From an uncultured Pelagibacteraceae bacterium (lineage in GTDB: Bacteria; Pseudomonadota; Alphaproteobacteria; Pelagibacterales; Pelagibacteraceae): a DNA stretch of 64,000 nt. Under the pieces are notes generated by a model that was not told the origin of the DNA, did not search any database, and saw only the letters and a list, made by a program, of their open reading frames with translations. The translations under genes and the position numbers were made by a program. This document shows, piece by piece, positions 46,021-54,214 of the stretch. The stretch is from contig CACMRC010000001.1 in the NCBI GenBank assembly GCA_902615975.1, positions 62,001 to 126,000 of the forward strand, given 5' to 3'. Positions within the stretch are counted from its first letter, which is position 1. Each line of letters opens with the position of its first letter.

Positions 46021-46146
46021 ATGCTTGAACCATCAAATAAAGAACACATTTGTTACTATAATTAAACTTAAAAGTAATAAGAAATAAATTATTTATACAA
46101 CTTAAAAGTTAATAATTTATGAAACAAAAAATGTTAATTTAAACTT

Positions 46147-46452
46147 ATGTCAAAATTAAAATCTTTAATAAGTATTGTAATTATATTAATTTTTTTTTCA
46201 GGGTGCCAAACCGTTAAAGATAAAACAGATGCTATTGTTGAAAAGGAAAATGAAAAATTAAGTAAATTTCTTGGGAAATCAGCTAGTGAACTTCAGATGG
46301 AGCTTGGAAAACCAGACGAAGACTTTAAAAATGCTAAAGGGAATTTTGAGCTAGTTTATAATAGTAAAAAATACCTCGTTCCATGTGAACGTAGGTTTGA
46401 AATAAATTCAGAAAATATAGTTGTGGGTTTTGTTTCAAACGGTTGCTTTTAA
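46147..46452 (+). CDS. Small lipoprotein of unknown function
   Basis: 101 residues with a lipoprotein signal peptide and lipobox FSGC (Cys 20). The remainder is a small alpha/beta domain ('ELQMELGKPDEDFKNAKGNF') that recalls the BamE/SmpA layout. Two late cysteines (CERR and the terminal NGCF) could form a disulfide. I do not recognise a specific family. It is divergent from the deaminase gene and lies before the purine permease. Confidence 0.7.
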   Translation: MSKLKSLISIVIILIFFSGCQTVKDKTDAIVEKENEKLSKFLGKSASELQMELGKPDEDFKNAKGNFELVYNSKKYLVPCERRFEINSENIVVGFVSNGCF

Positions 46453-46510
46453 ATTTATTAATTAAAATAAATCTGCTCATTATAGGTTTTTTTTACTATC
46501 TAAAGTGGAG

Positions 46511-46585
46511 TTGTTCTAAACTAATCAGTTTTTTTATATTAATTCATAGCCAATAATGTAACGTCTATTTAGTTAACGACGGAGG
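46511..46585 (+). promoter_or_regulatory. Putative promoter and ribosome site of the purine permease
   Basis: TTGTTC (46511-46516) and TATATT (46535-46540) with an 18-nt spacer could be a promoter. A leader of about 43 nt follows, ending in a strong GGAGG (46581-46585) only 4 nt from the ATG. A short inverted repeat CGTC/GACG (46562-46565 and 46577-46580) abuts that GGAGG. I could not match the leader to a known riboswitch class. Confidence 0.35.
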
Positions 46586-46589
46586 TTAT

Positions 46590-47912
46590 ATGGCTTCAAG
46601 AAAAACAAAAGCGGGCTCTACAAACAGTCCGGATAAAAAACTTCCATTAAATAAATCCATACCTTTAGGAATTCAGCACGTACTAGCAATGTTTGCTGGT
46701 AATATAACTGTTCCTATAATTGTGGCTGGAGTTTTTGGTCAAACGCCTGAACAAAAAATATTTTTGATACAAATGGCTTTGTTTGTTGCGGGAGTTGCAA
46801 CAATTATCCAAACAGTTGGATACAAAGAAATTGGTGCAAGACTTCCTATTGTTCAAGGAACAAGTTTTGCGTTTATACCGATCATGCTACCATTTAAAGC
46901 AGCAGGATTAGGTGCGGTATTTACAGCAGCGTTCATTGGAGGAATTTTTCAAATTTTTATTGGAAAAGTTTTAAAACCAATAAGACATCTATTCCCACCA
47001 TTAGTTACTGGTATAGTTGTACTAATGATTGGATTTAGTTTGCTTAAAGTTGGTTTTATGTATGCTGGTGGAGGTGGATGGTTAATGAACAATAAACCTG
47101 AAATCTTTGCAAATGCAAATCATTTAACAGTTGCCGCTTCAGTGTTCATAGTCGCTATCTTTTTTAATCTTAGAGGTAAAGGAATGGCTTCTGCAGCCTC
47201 AATTTTGATTGGAATAGTAGCTGGCTTCATAGTTGCAGCAGCATTAGGAATGGTTAACTACGGCAAAATTGCATCTGCAGCATGGTTTGCGTTTCCAATG
47301 CCACTTCAATATGGAATTGATTTTGTACCTGGTGCAATAATTCTAATGTTATTTATGTCAGTTGTTACAACAATTGAAACAATTGGAGACATAAGTGCTA
47401 CGACAATGGGTGGTGCTAAACGAGAAGCAACGGATAAAGAAATATCAGGTGGAATTATGGCAGATGGTGTTGGTACTGCATTTGGTGCAATATTTAATGC
47501 GATGCCAAATACATCCTATTCACAAAATGCTGGACTAGTTGCCTTTACAGGTGTTGTAAGTAGGCATGTTGGAACTATTGCAGGAATAGTTTTGGTTCTA
47601 ATGGGATTATTTCCAAAATTAGGTGGAATAATCGCTGCAATGCCAGAGTCTGTGATTGGTGGAGCAGCAATCATTATGTTTGGAATGATTGTAGCTGCTG
47701 GTATTAAATTGATTTCAAGGGCAGAAATGGATCAAAGAAATTTATTAATCTTAGCTCTTTCTTTGTCTTTTGGAATTGGGATGTCATTGTTACCAGACTT
47801 TGTGAAAAATATTCCAGATTTTGGAATAAGTTTAAAACTACTGTTAACAACTGGACTTATACCTGCTGGATTATTAGCATTTGCTTTGAATGCTATAATG
47901 GCAAAGAAATAA
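46590..47912 (+). CDS. NCS2-family purine/xanthine permease
   Basis: 440 residues and about 12-14 helices. The NCS2 signatures 'GIQHVLAMFAGNITVPIIVAG' (in part, near 27-47), 'PIVQGTSFAFIPIM' and 'TTIETIGDISAT' are present; the last carries the substrate-site Glu. 'NAMPNTSYSQNAGLVAFTGV' is also typical for xanthine/urate carriers. It should import xanthine, urate or another purine by proton symport, supplying the catabolic genes at 31-41 kb. A strong Shine-Dalgarno precedes the ATG. Confidence 0.9.
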   Translation: MASRKTKAGSTNSPDKKLPLNKSIPLGIQHVLAMFAGNITVPIIVAGVFGQTPEQKIFLIQMALFVAGVATIIQTVGYKEIGARLPIVQGTSFAFIPIMLPFKAAGLGAVFTAAFIGGIFQIFIGKVLKPIRHLFPPLVTGIVVLMIGFSLLKVGFMYAGGGGWLMNNKPEIFANANHLTVAASVFIVAIFFNLRGKGMASAASILIGIVAGFIVAAALGMVNYGKIASAAWFAFPMPLQYGIDFVPGAIILMLFMSVVTTIETIGDISATTMGGAKREATDKEISGGIMADGVGTAFGAIFNAMPNTSYSQNAGLVAFTGVVSRHVGTIAGIVLVLMGLFPKLGGIIAAMPESVIGGAAIIMFGMIVAAGIKLISRAEMDQRNLLILALSLSFGIGMSLLPDFVKNIPDFGISLKLLLTTGLIPAGLLAFALNAIMAKK

Positions 47913-47922
47913 CTAATTTAAA

Positions 47923-47946
47923 CTTGTGGGGAGAAATCCCCACAAG
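47923..47946. terminator. Perfect 10-bp hairpin with GAAA loop between convergent genes
   Basis: CTTGTGGGGA (47923-47932) pairs perfectly with TCCCCACAAG (47937-47946) around a GAAA tetraloop. It lies between the convergent NCS2 permease and hsp20 stops. The plus-strand side lacks a T-run. On the minus strand the hairpin is followed by TTTAAATTAG, a weak U-rich tract. It is probably a terminator or 3'-end stabiliser, more likely for hsp20. Confidence 0.6.
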
Positions 47947-47959
47947 CAAGGTTTAAGAC

Positions 47960-48406
47960 TTATTTAATTTCAATAAGCTTCTTTTTTTTATGTTCTGGAA
48001 TTATTCTTTCACAAGATATTGTTAAAAGACCATCTTTAAGTTCAGCACCATTAACTTTTACATCATCAGCAATAGTGAATGATCTTGCAAATTGTCTTTG
48101 AGAAATACCTTTATGAATAATTTCTCCATTAACATCACTGTCCTCAGACTTATTAACTTGTTTTGTTCTTACTGTTAATAAATTGTCCTCGAACTCAACC
48201 TCAACGTCTTTTTTGCTAAAGCCAGCCAATGCTACTTCAATTGCATAGTTGTCTTTACCTGTCTTTCGTATGTTGTATGGTGGATAATTTGACTGCATCG
48301 TCAAATTCCCATTTCCCAACATATTTTCAAATTGGTCGAACATGTCATCAAAACCAATTGAAAAAGGTCTAAGTGAGTTAAATATAGATAGATCCTTACT
48401 TGTCAT
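47960..48406 (-). CDS. Small heat shock protein, Hsp20 family
   Basis: 148 residues with an alpha-crystallin domain (about 40-135). 'YPPYNIRKTGKDNYAIEVAL' begins it and 'DVEVEFEDNLLTVR' and 'FARSFTIADDVKVNGAELKD' follow; the terminal 'KKLIEIK' resembles the I-x-I tail. It is an ATP-independent holdase, IbpA-like. Upstream are a heat-shock sigma promoter (48468-48496), a structured leader and a strong AAGGAGG ribosome site 5 nt before the ATG. Confidence 0.92.
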   Translation of the reverse strand: MTSKDLSIFNSLRPFSIGFDDMFDQFENMLGNGNLTMQSNYPPYNIRKTGKDNYAIEVALAGFSKKDVEVEFEDNLLTVRTKQVNKSEDSDVNGEIIHKGISQRQFARSFTIADDVKVNGAELKDGLLTISCERIIPEHKKKKLIEIK

Positions 48407-48461
48407 AATATCCTCCTTTGTTAAGCAAGTTTATTTATGTAAGCCCCATTAGGCGACTTAC
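48407..48461 (-). promoter_or_regulatory. ROSE-like RNA thermometer candidate in the hsp20 leader
   Basis: In the minus-strand leader, CTTGCT (48429-48424) lies 6 nt before AGGAGG (48417-48412), the ribosome site. It can pair with it as C-G, U-G, U-A, G.G, C-G, U-A. ROSE thermometers of alphaproteobacterial hsp20 genes use the same U(U/C)GCU element against the Shine-Dalgarno with imperfect pairs. An upstream hairpin GTAAG...CTTAC adds structure. The leader is shorter than known ROSE elements, so this is a candidate only. Confidence 0.5.
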
Positions 48462-48467
48462 TTAGTT

Positions 48468-48496
48468 TATATGGGAATTAATTTGTTTTTTTCAAG
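48468..48496 (-). promoter_or_regulatory. Sigma-32 (RpoH) type promoter of hsp20
   Basis: On the minus strand CTTGAAA (48496-48490) is followed after 14 nt by CCCATATA (48475-48468). This agrees with the RpoH consensus CTTGAA-(13-17)-CCCAT. The predicted start is near 48461, giving a leader of about 55 nt. It fits heat induction of the small heat shock protein. Confidence 0.78.
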
Positions 48497-48508
48497 ATTT
48501 AAAGTGTA

Positions 48509-50584
48509 CTAAATTTTTTTTGAAATTTTTAATGCAAATGCATAGTCAATAGCAATTTCTTCTATTGCCCCATCCCTTCCAGATTTTCCACCATGACCAG
48601 CATTCATTTCGGTTTTTAAAAGAAGTAAATTATTATCTGTTTTGTAGTCTCTAAGTTTTGCTGTGAACTTTGCAGGTTCATCAAACAAAACTCTATTATC
48701 ACTTAAACTTGTTGTAATAAAAATATGTGGATAATCCATTTTTTTAATATTGTTGTAGGGTGCATATGAAAAAATATAATCAAAGTGTTCTTTATTCTCT
48801 TTTGCATTTCCAAATTCGTCAAATTCTCCCACGGTTAAAGGCAAAGAATGATCAAGATTTGTTGTTAAAGAATCCACAAAAGGAACAGCCATTATAATTC
48901 CTAAAAATAATTCAGGAGATTGATTGACTACAGCTCCCATTAATAATCCTCCAGCTGATCCACCCATTCCAATAATATTTCCTTTTGACGTATAATTCTT
49001 TTCGATCAAATATTTTGCTGCGTAAATATAATCTTCAAAAGTATTTTTTTTGTTTGTTAACTTTCCCTCTTTCCACCACTTCATACCTTTTTCCATACCA
49101 CCTCTGATATGGGCTGTGGCCCAAATTATATCTCTATTGATAAGACTTAATCTTGTAGAAGAAAAACTTGGTGACATAGAATTTCCATAAGACCCATATC
49201 CATACAATAAAACATTTGCAGACCCATCAATTTTTGTTTTTTTGTGTCTAGTAATTGTTAATGGAACCATTCTTCCGTCATGAGATTTAAACTCAACTCT
49301 CTCAACAATATAGTCATCTTTATTATGACCAGATGGGATCTCTTGTTCTTTAACAAGTTCCTTAGATTTTGTTGCTAAATTATATTTAAATACTCTAGAA
49401 GGAGTTTTAGGTGAGGAGTATCCTAAATGAACTTCATCAGTATTTCTATCTTTTTGAGTTAAGCTTACTCCTGGAACATAAACAGTTTCATCAGAAAAAA
49501 TTAATTCTTCTTCTATATTTGTAGAAATATTTTTGACAAATAATTTATCTAGTGCATCTGATGTTTCGCCACGAATAATCCAATTTTTAAGGAATGTTAA
49601 TCCACCAATTAAAACTTCATCTTTTGCTGGAATATATGTTTTCCAATTTTGATTTTTTAAATTGTCACAAATATCAATTTTAAAGTCTTCAGCATTTTTA
49701 TTTGTATGATTATAAAATTTACCATCCCATGAATTAACGGAATACAGAACACCTCTTTCTCTTTTAATAATAAGTTTTGGAGATGGATTTAATTCATCTG
49801 ACTTAAAGTAATATTGCTCTGAAGTATTATGGTCAGAAGTATTTATAAAAAAAAATTTTTCATCTGAGCTTTTTCCAATTCCTACTGTAAAAGCCTCGCT
49901 TTTCTCCTCAAATATTAATTCATCTTTGCTCTCAAAATCGCCTATTCTGTGCCTGTATATTGTTCTTGCTCTATGATTTTCATCAAGTTTAGAATAAAAA
50001 ATATATTTATCATCCAAACTAAATGTTATCCCCCCTGATGTTTCTGCAATTTCTTTTGAAATAATTTTGTTTGTTTTTATATCTCTTAAATAAATTGTAT
50101 AATATTCAGATCCTTTAAGATCTAAAGAGTATCCTAGATATTTATCATTGTTACTTACTTCTAAATCTCCAACCCCAAAATATTCAGTTTTAAGTTTTTC
50201 TTTTTCTTTATCTCCATTCCATATTTCCTCAATATTTTCTGAACCAATTTTTTTTCTAAGTTTTATGGAATAATTTCCTTTTGTTGTAGTTTTTGTCCAA
50301 TACTCATAGGTGTGATCTTTATAGGGCAAAGATTCATCATCTAATTTAATTCTTGCTTTAATCTCATCAAATAATTTTTTTTGGATATCTTTTGTATCTT
50401 TTAAATGATGCTCTGAGTAAGCATTTTCATCTTCTAAATATTTTTTCACTTCAGGATCTAACTTGTTTTTATCTCTGAGAACTTCCAAAATATTATCTTG
50501 ATGAATCCAGCTATAATTGTCTTCCCAATCAATATTGTGACAAGTTTTTATCTCTAGTTTTTTTTTAAGTTGTGGTACTTTCAT
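48509..50584 (-). CDS. ptrB: Oligopeptidase B (S9 prolyl oligopeptidase family)
   Basis: 691 residues. An N-terminal beta-propeller (about 70-410) is followed by an alpha/beta-hydrolase domain. The nucleophile Ser lies in GMGGSAGG (about 543), the acid is presumably the Asp in 'SLSDNRVLF', and the His is in NAGHGGKSG (about 665). 'YGSYGNSMSPSFS' and 'AHIRGGMEKGMKWW' are family signatures. It cleaves short peptides after basic residues in the cytoplasm or periplasm; no signal peptide is seen. Divergent from the J-protein gene, 15 nt between starts. Confidence 0.92.
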   Translation of the reverse strand: MKVPQLKKKLEIKTCHNIDWEDNYSWIHQDNILEVLRDKNKLDPEVKKYLEDENAYSEHHLKDTKDIQKKLFDEIKARIKLDDESLPYKDHTYEYWTKTTTKGNYSIKLRKKIGSENIEEIWNGDKEKEKLKTEYFGVGDLEVSNNDKYLGYSLDLKGSEYYTIYLRDIKTNKIISKEIAETSGGITFSLDDKYIFYSKLDENHRARTIYRHRIGDFESKDELIFEEKSEAFTVGIGKSSDEKFFFINTSDHNTSEQYYFKSDELNPSPKLIIKRERGVLYSVNSWDGKFYNHTNKNAEDFKIDICDNLKNQNWKTYIPAKDEVLIGGLTFLKNWIIRGETSDALDKLFVKNISTNIEEELIFSDETVYVPGVSLTQKDRNTDEVHLGYSSPKTPSRVFKYNLATKSKELVKEQEIPSGHNKDDYIVERVEFKSHDGRMVPLTITRHKKTKIDGSANVLLYGYGSYGNSMSPSFSSTRLSLINRDIIWATAHIRGGMEKGMKWWKEGKLTNKKNTFEDYIYAAKYLIEKNYTSKGNIIGMGGSAGGLLMGAVVNQSPELFLGIIMAVPFVDSLTTNLDHSLPLTVGEFDEFGNAKENKEHFDYIFSYAPYNNIKKMDYPHIFITTSLSDNRVLFDEPAKFTAKLRDYKTDNNLLLLKTEMNAGHGGKSGRDGAIEEIAIDYAFALKISKKI

Positions 50585-50599
50585 CTAATAAGGAAATAT

Positions 50600-51103
50600 A
50601 TGAATATTATTATTTATCTACTTGTAATTTTAGTCATCTTATATTTTTTATTAAGATGGTGGTCAAATATTTCTCCAAAAAAAATGTCAAAAGGAGTGAG
50701 GCTGATAACAATTTTATTGTTGGCTTTATTAGCAGTTTTATTTGCTATTGGTGGGAAATTTCTACTCACATTACCATTAACTCTTGCAAGTCTTGCTTTA
50801 GTTAAACTTAAAGGTTTATCATTGATACAATTGCTTTCTCTTTATAGACTTATTCAAACTTTGAGGAATTCTGGAAGATTTTCTTTTAATCAGCATCAAA
50901 ATAATAATTCTTCATCATTATCAATATCTGAGGCATATAAAATTTTAAATTTAGATATTAATAAAAAACCAACTAAAGAAGCACTAAATAAAGCTTACCA
51001 AAAAATTCAAAAAAAAATTCACCCAGATATTTCTCCAGAGACCTCAAGATTGTCAGCTATAGTCAATGAAGCTAAAGAAATAGTTCTTAGAGATATTTCT
51101 TAA
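50600..51103 (+). CDS. Membrane-anchored J-domain protein (TIM14/DjlA-like)
   Basis: 167 residues. Two to three hydrophobic segments (about 3-20, 35-52 and 55-70) precede a linker and a C-terminal J-domain (about 107-167) with HPD at 141-143 in KKIHPDISPE. It should recruit DnaK/Hsp70 to the membrane, as in Tim14/Pam18-like bacterial proteins. The start is ATG 50600 with AGGA 5 nt upstream. Its stop overlaps the convergent GT9 gene stop in a TTAA. Confidence 0.85.
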   Translation: MNIIIYLLVILVILYFLLRWWSNISPKKMSKGVRLITILLLALLAVLFAIGGKFLLTLPLTLASLALVKLKGLSLIQLLSLYRLIQTLRNSGRFSFNQHQNNNSSSLSISEAYKILNLDINKKPTKEALNKAYQKIQKKIHPDISPETSRLSAIVNEAKEIVLRDIS

Positions 51104-52062
51104 TTAATTATTGATAATAGTTTTTCATAAATCTTATCTGGATTTATTTTATCTTTACCGTGAGTGTTGTGAGAAACAGTAGTTTCTCCATCAGGAATTA
51201 TTGGATGCATATTTGTATTATAAGAACCATAAATTAATGGTGTATCTGCCATTAATGTAATTGTTTTAATTCCTAATGCTGATGATAAATGCGAGAAACT
51301 TGTATCATTGCAAATTGCAACATTACAATTTTTTATAATAGGTAATGTTTCTTTTATACTGAGGTTATCTAAAGTAACACACTTTTCTCTATATTTTGTA
51401 CTTAATATTTCCATTAAGATTTTTTGCTCATCTTCATTTTTACCTGTAGCTAAAAAAAATCTACATTTTTTAATATTTTCTAATCTTTCCATTACGTTTA
51501 GAAAAGTTTTTGATGGTATTCTTTTTGTTGGACCTGAACCACCTACACCTAACAAAACATTAAGTTCGTCATTATTTATATTAAAGTTTACTGCTGATTT
51601 TTGAACTAGATCATTATCAATTTGAATTTCTGGATTATCAATAGTTTCAATATCTAGATATCTTTTTATTAATTTTTTAGCAGATTCTGTAATATGTTGA
51701 TTTTGTTTTTCAAATAATGGGTATTGAAATATTTCTTTGATACCTGCTAATCTAGAAATTAGATTATATCTCAAAGAAGAATTGAATATAAAAACTTTAT
51801 TGAAATTATATTTTTTTATATCACTTGCTAATTTGAAAAATCCTTTAAAACCATCATGTTTTTGATTTATTTTATTGTCTCTTTCTAAGTGAATTATTTC
51901 ATCAATATAATTTGTTTGATTTAAAAACTCGTCAGCTTTTGAATTTTCTTTCACTAGCAAGCTAACAGGTGCTCCAAATTTATTTGAAATAGCTTTAATA
52001 AATGGTAGGAAAATAACCGTATCACCAATACCCATCTTATTTTGAATAGCTAATATTTTCAT
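51100..52062 (-). CDS. Glycosyltransferase family 9 (heptosyltransferase-like)
   Basis: About 320 residues in the GT-B fold of GT9. 'QNKMGIGDTVIFLPFIKAI' is at the N-terminus, 'LLGVGGSGPTKRIP' mid-protein, and 'VAICNDTSFSHLSSALGIKT' is the nucleotide-sugar (often ADP-heptose) site. It probably adds a sugar to LPS core or a surface glycan; the donor is not certain. The start is ATG 52062: a start at 52131 would add 23 residues overlapping the divergent DapA-family gene. Confidence 0.83.
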   Translation of the reverse strand: MKILAIQNKMGIGDTVIFLPFIKAISNKFGAPVSLLVKENSKADEFLNQTNYIDEIIHLERDNKINQKHDGFKGFFKLASDIKKYNFNKVFIFNSSLRYNLISRLAGIKEIFQYPLFEKQNQHITESAKKLIKRYLDIETIDNPEIQIDNDLVQKSAVNFNINNDELNVLLGVGGSGPTKRIPSKTFLNVMERLENIKKCRFFLATGKNEDEQKILMEILSTKYREKCVTLDNLSIKETLPIIKNCNVAICNDTSFSHLSSALGIKTITLMADTPLIYGSYNTNMHPIIPDGETTVSHNTHGKDKINPDKIYEKLLSIIN

Positions 52063-52111
52063 AGTTAATTTATAAACTTTACTAATTAATATTTTTATAT
52101 AAATTTTTACT

Positions 52112-52996
52112 ATGAGTAAAATTAAAGGCATTTATGCGGCCTCAATGTCGATCTTAAATGATGATTTGACGCTTGATATTAAAAAAACCATTCTGCACGC
52201 AGAAATGGTTATAGACAATGGTTGTCACGGAGCAGCTATATTTGGTAGTACAGGGCAGGCTCAACTTATACCTGTCTCTGAAAAAATTAATTTGTTAAAT
52301 CATCTGACTTCAAGCAAACACAAAGAAAAATATATTATAGGTACTGGTTTAAATTCTTTAGGTGAAACGATTAATTTAATGAGAGTTTCTAAATCTTTAA
52401 GTTTTAATAGATTCTTAATTATGCCGCCTGCTTACTATAAATATGGAGATAAAGAAGTAATAGAATTTTATAGCAAAATAGTAGAAGTAATTTCTGATTG
52501 TGAAATTGTACTATATAATTTTGAAAAACTCTGTGGTTATAAGTTTAGTATTGAATGTATTGAAGAGTTAGTAAAAAAATATCCAAAAAATATTATTGGT
52601 GTAAAAGATAGTTCTTACAATCTTTTTGAAAATTTAAAAATTGATAATTTTTCAGTTTTACCTGGATCAGAATCAAAATTACTTAAAGGACTTCAATTAG
52701 GCTGTTCAGGAATAATCACAGCTACATGCAATGCCACTTCTTCACTGGCAAGAAAAGTATATGATGATTTTAATGATGGACAAGAACAGACGGTAAACCA
52801 AAATCTTTGTGATGTAAGAGCTGAATTTGAAAAATATAATTTGATTTCAGGTTTGCATACATACTTTAGTAAAAAAGAAATATATTATAAAAATCTTTTA
52901 CCACCACTTAGCATTTTAAATGCTAAAGATGAATTGGATTTAATCAATAATTTAGAAAAATTTAATTTTTCTTTAAAAAATACTAAGGCGGCATAA
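52112..52996 (+). CDS. DapA/NanA-family aldolase or lyase
   Basis: 294 residues, a TIM-barrel of the DHDPS/NAL family. The Schiff-base Lys is near 165 in IGVKDSSYN and the Tyr near 135 in VLYNFEKLC. The substrate loop is STGQ (46-49) where DapA has TTGE, which argues against authentic dihydrodipicolinate synthase. The substrate is likely another 2-keto acid such as a sugar-acid derivative. It is coupled to cfa with a 1-nt overlap, with no clear functional link. Confidence 0.82.
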   Translation: MSKIKGIYAASMSILNDDLTLDIKKTILHAEMVIDNGCHGAAIFGSTGQAQLIPVSEKINLLNHLTSSKHKEKYIIGTGLNSLGETINLMRVSKSLSFNRFLIMPPAYYKYGDKEVIEFYSKIVEVISDCEIVLYNFEKLCGYKFSIECIEELVKKYPKNIIGVKDSSYNLFENLKIDNFSVLPGSESKLLKGLQLGCSGIITATCNATSSLARKVYDDFNDGQEQTVNQNLCDVRAEFEKYNLISGLHTYFSKKEIYYKNLLPPLSILNAKDELDLINNLEKFNFSLKNTKAA

Positions 52997-54186
52997 TGCA
53001 ATTAGCTAGATTTTTAAATAATGTTTTTAAAAAAGATGGATTTATATTGGTTGATGCTAATTCAAAAAGTTACATTATTGGAAATCCAAAGAGTGAAAAC
53101 CCTATAAAAGTTAACATTTTAAATAAAAATCTTCACTATAAATTGCTATTTCATCCTGATTTATATTTTGGTGAAGCATATACAGATGGTGAAATCACTA
53201 TTGAAAATGGAACGCTAACTGATTTTTTAGATCTCTCTTTAATGAATTTTGGAAGAGGAGACTTAAATTTTTTTAGTTATTTGATTAATAGATTAAGAGG
53301 CTCTTATAGATATTTAACTAATTTTAATTTTATAAAAAAATCTAAAATGAATGTTTCGCATCATTATGATATTTCAGATGATCTTTATGACTTATTTTTG
53401 GATCCTAAAAGACAATATTCATGTGCATATTTTATAAATGAAACAGATACATTGGAAACAGCTCAAAATAATAAAATTAAACATATAATAAAAAAACTTA
53501 ATATAAAACCAAATCAAAAAGTTTTAGATATCGGATGTGGATGGGGTTCTCTAGCAATAGATATTGCAAAAAGTGCAAACTGTGAAGTAACAGGTATTAC
53601 ACTTTCAGAAAATCAATTTAATTACTGCAAGAAAAGAGCAAAAGAACTTAATCTAGAAAACCAATTAAACTTTAAGTTAATGGATTATAGAGAGCTCGAT
53701 GAAAAATTTGATAGAATAGTTAGTGTTGGGATGTTTGAACATGTAGGAAGAAAATTTTATAAAAAATTTTTTTCACAAGTTGAAAAACTTTTAAAAGATG
53801 ATGGAGTATCATTAATTCATACTATAGGATCAGTTAATCCACCAAGAGATCCACATCCATGGATAACTAAGTATATTTTTCCAGGAGGTTATACTCCGAG
53901 TTTAAGTGAGGTAACAACACCAATTGAAAAAGCAGGCTTAATTGTTGCAGATATTGAGGTTTTAAGACTTCATTATTCACATACGCTAAGACATTGGAAA
54001 GAAAATTGTATTCGAAATAAAGATAAAATTATTGAAATGTTTGATGAAAAATTTTTTAGGATGTGGGAATTTTATCTTGCTGGTTGTGAGATGGCATTTA
54101 AGTGGGGTGATCAAGTTGTATATCAATTTCAATTAACAAAGAATTATTCTTCTACGCCTGTTACAAGAGACTATATTTATCAATAA
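52996..54186 (+). CDS. cfa: Cyclopropane-fatty-acyl-phospholipid synthase family methyltransferase
   Basis: 396 residues. An N-terminal lipid-binding segment (about 1-120) is followed by a SAM-dependent methyltransferase domain: 'HYDISDDLYDLFLDPKRQYS', 'VLDIGCGWGSLAIDIAKSA', 'GITLSENQFNYCKKRA', 'VGMFEHVG' and 'YIFPGGYTPSL'. It methylates unsaturated acyl chains of membrane phospholipids to cyclopropane forms. The ATG overlaps the preceding stop by 1 nt. Confidence 0.92.
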   Translation: MQLARFLNNVFKKDGFILVDANSKSYIIGNPKSENPIKVNILNKNLHYKLLFHPDLYFGEAYTDGEITIENGTLTDFLDLSLMNFGRGDLNFFSYLINRLRGSYRYLTNFNFIKKSKMNVSHHYDISDDLYDLFLDPKRQYSCAYFINETDTLETAQNNKIKHIIKKLNIKPNQKVLDIGCGWGSLAIDIAKSANCEVTGITLSENQFNYCKKRAKELNLENQLNFKLMDYRELDEKFDRIVSVGMFEHVGRKFYKKFFSQVEKLLKDDGVSLIHTIGSVNPPRDPHPWITKYIFPGGYTPSLSEVTTPIEKAGLIVADIEVLRLHYSHTLRHWKENCIRNKDKIIEMFDEKFFRMWEFYLAGCEMAFKWGDQVVYQFQLTKNYSSTPVTRDYIYQ

Positions 54187-54214
54187 ATAATTGGTAGAAA
54201 TTAACCTCCTTAAA

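Noticed and set aside
46453-46589. Possible purine or xanthine riboswitch in the leader of the NCS2 permease
   Set aside because: I could not find the conserved loops of the purine aptamer, and I do not know the xanthine (NMT1) consensus well enough to claim it. Only a short CGTC/GACG repeat is seen. A covariance-model search would decide.
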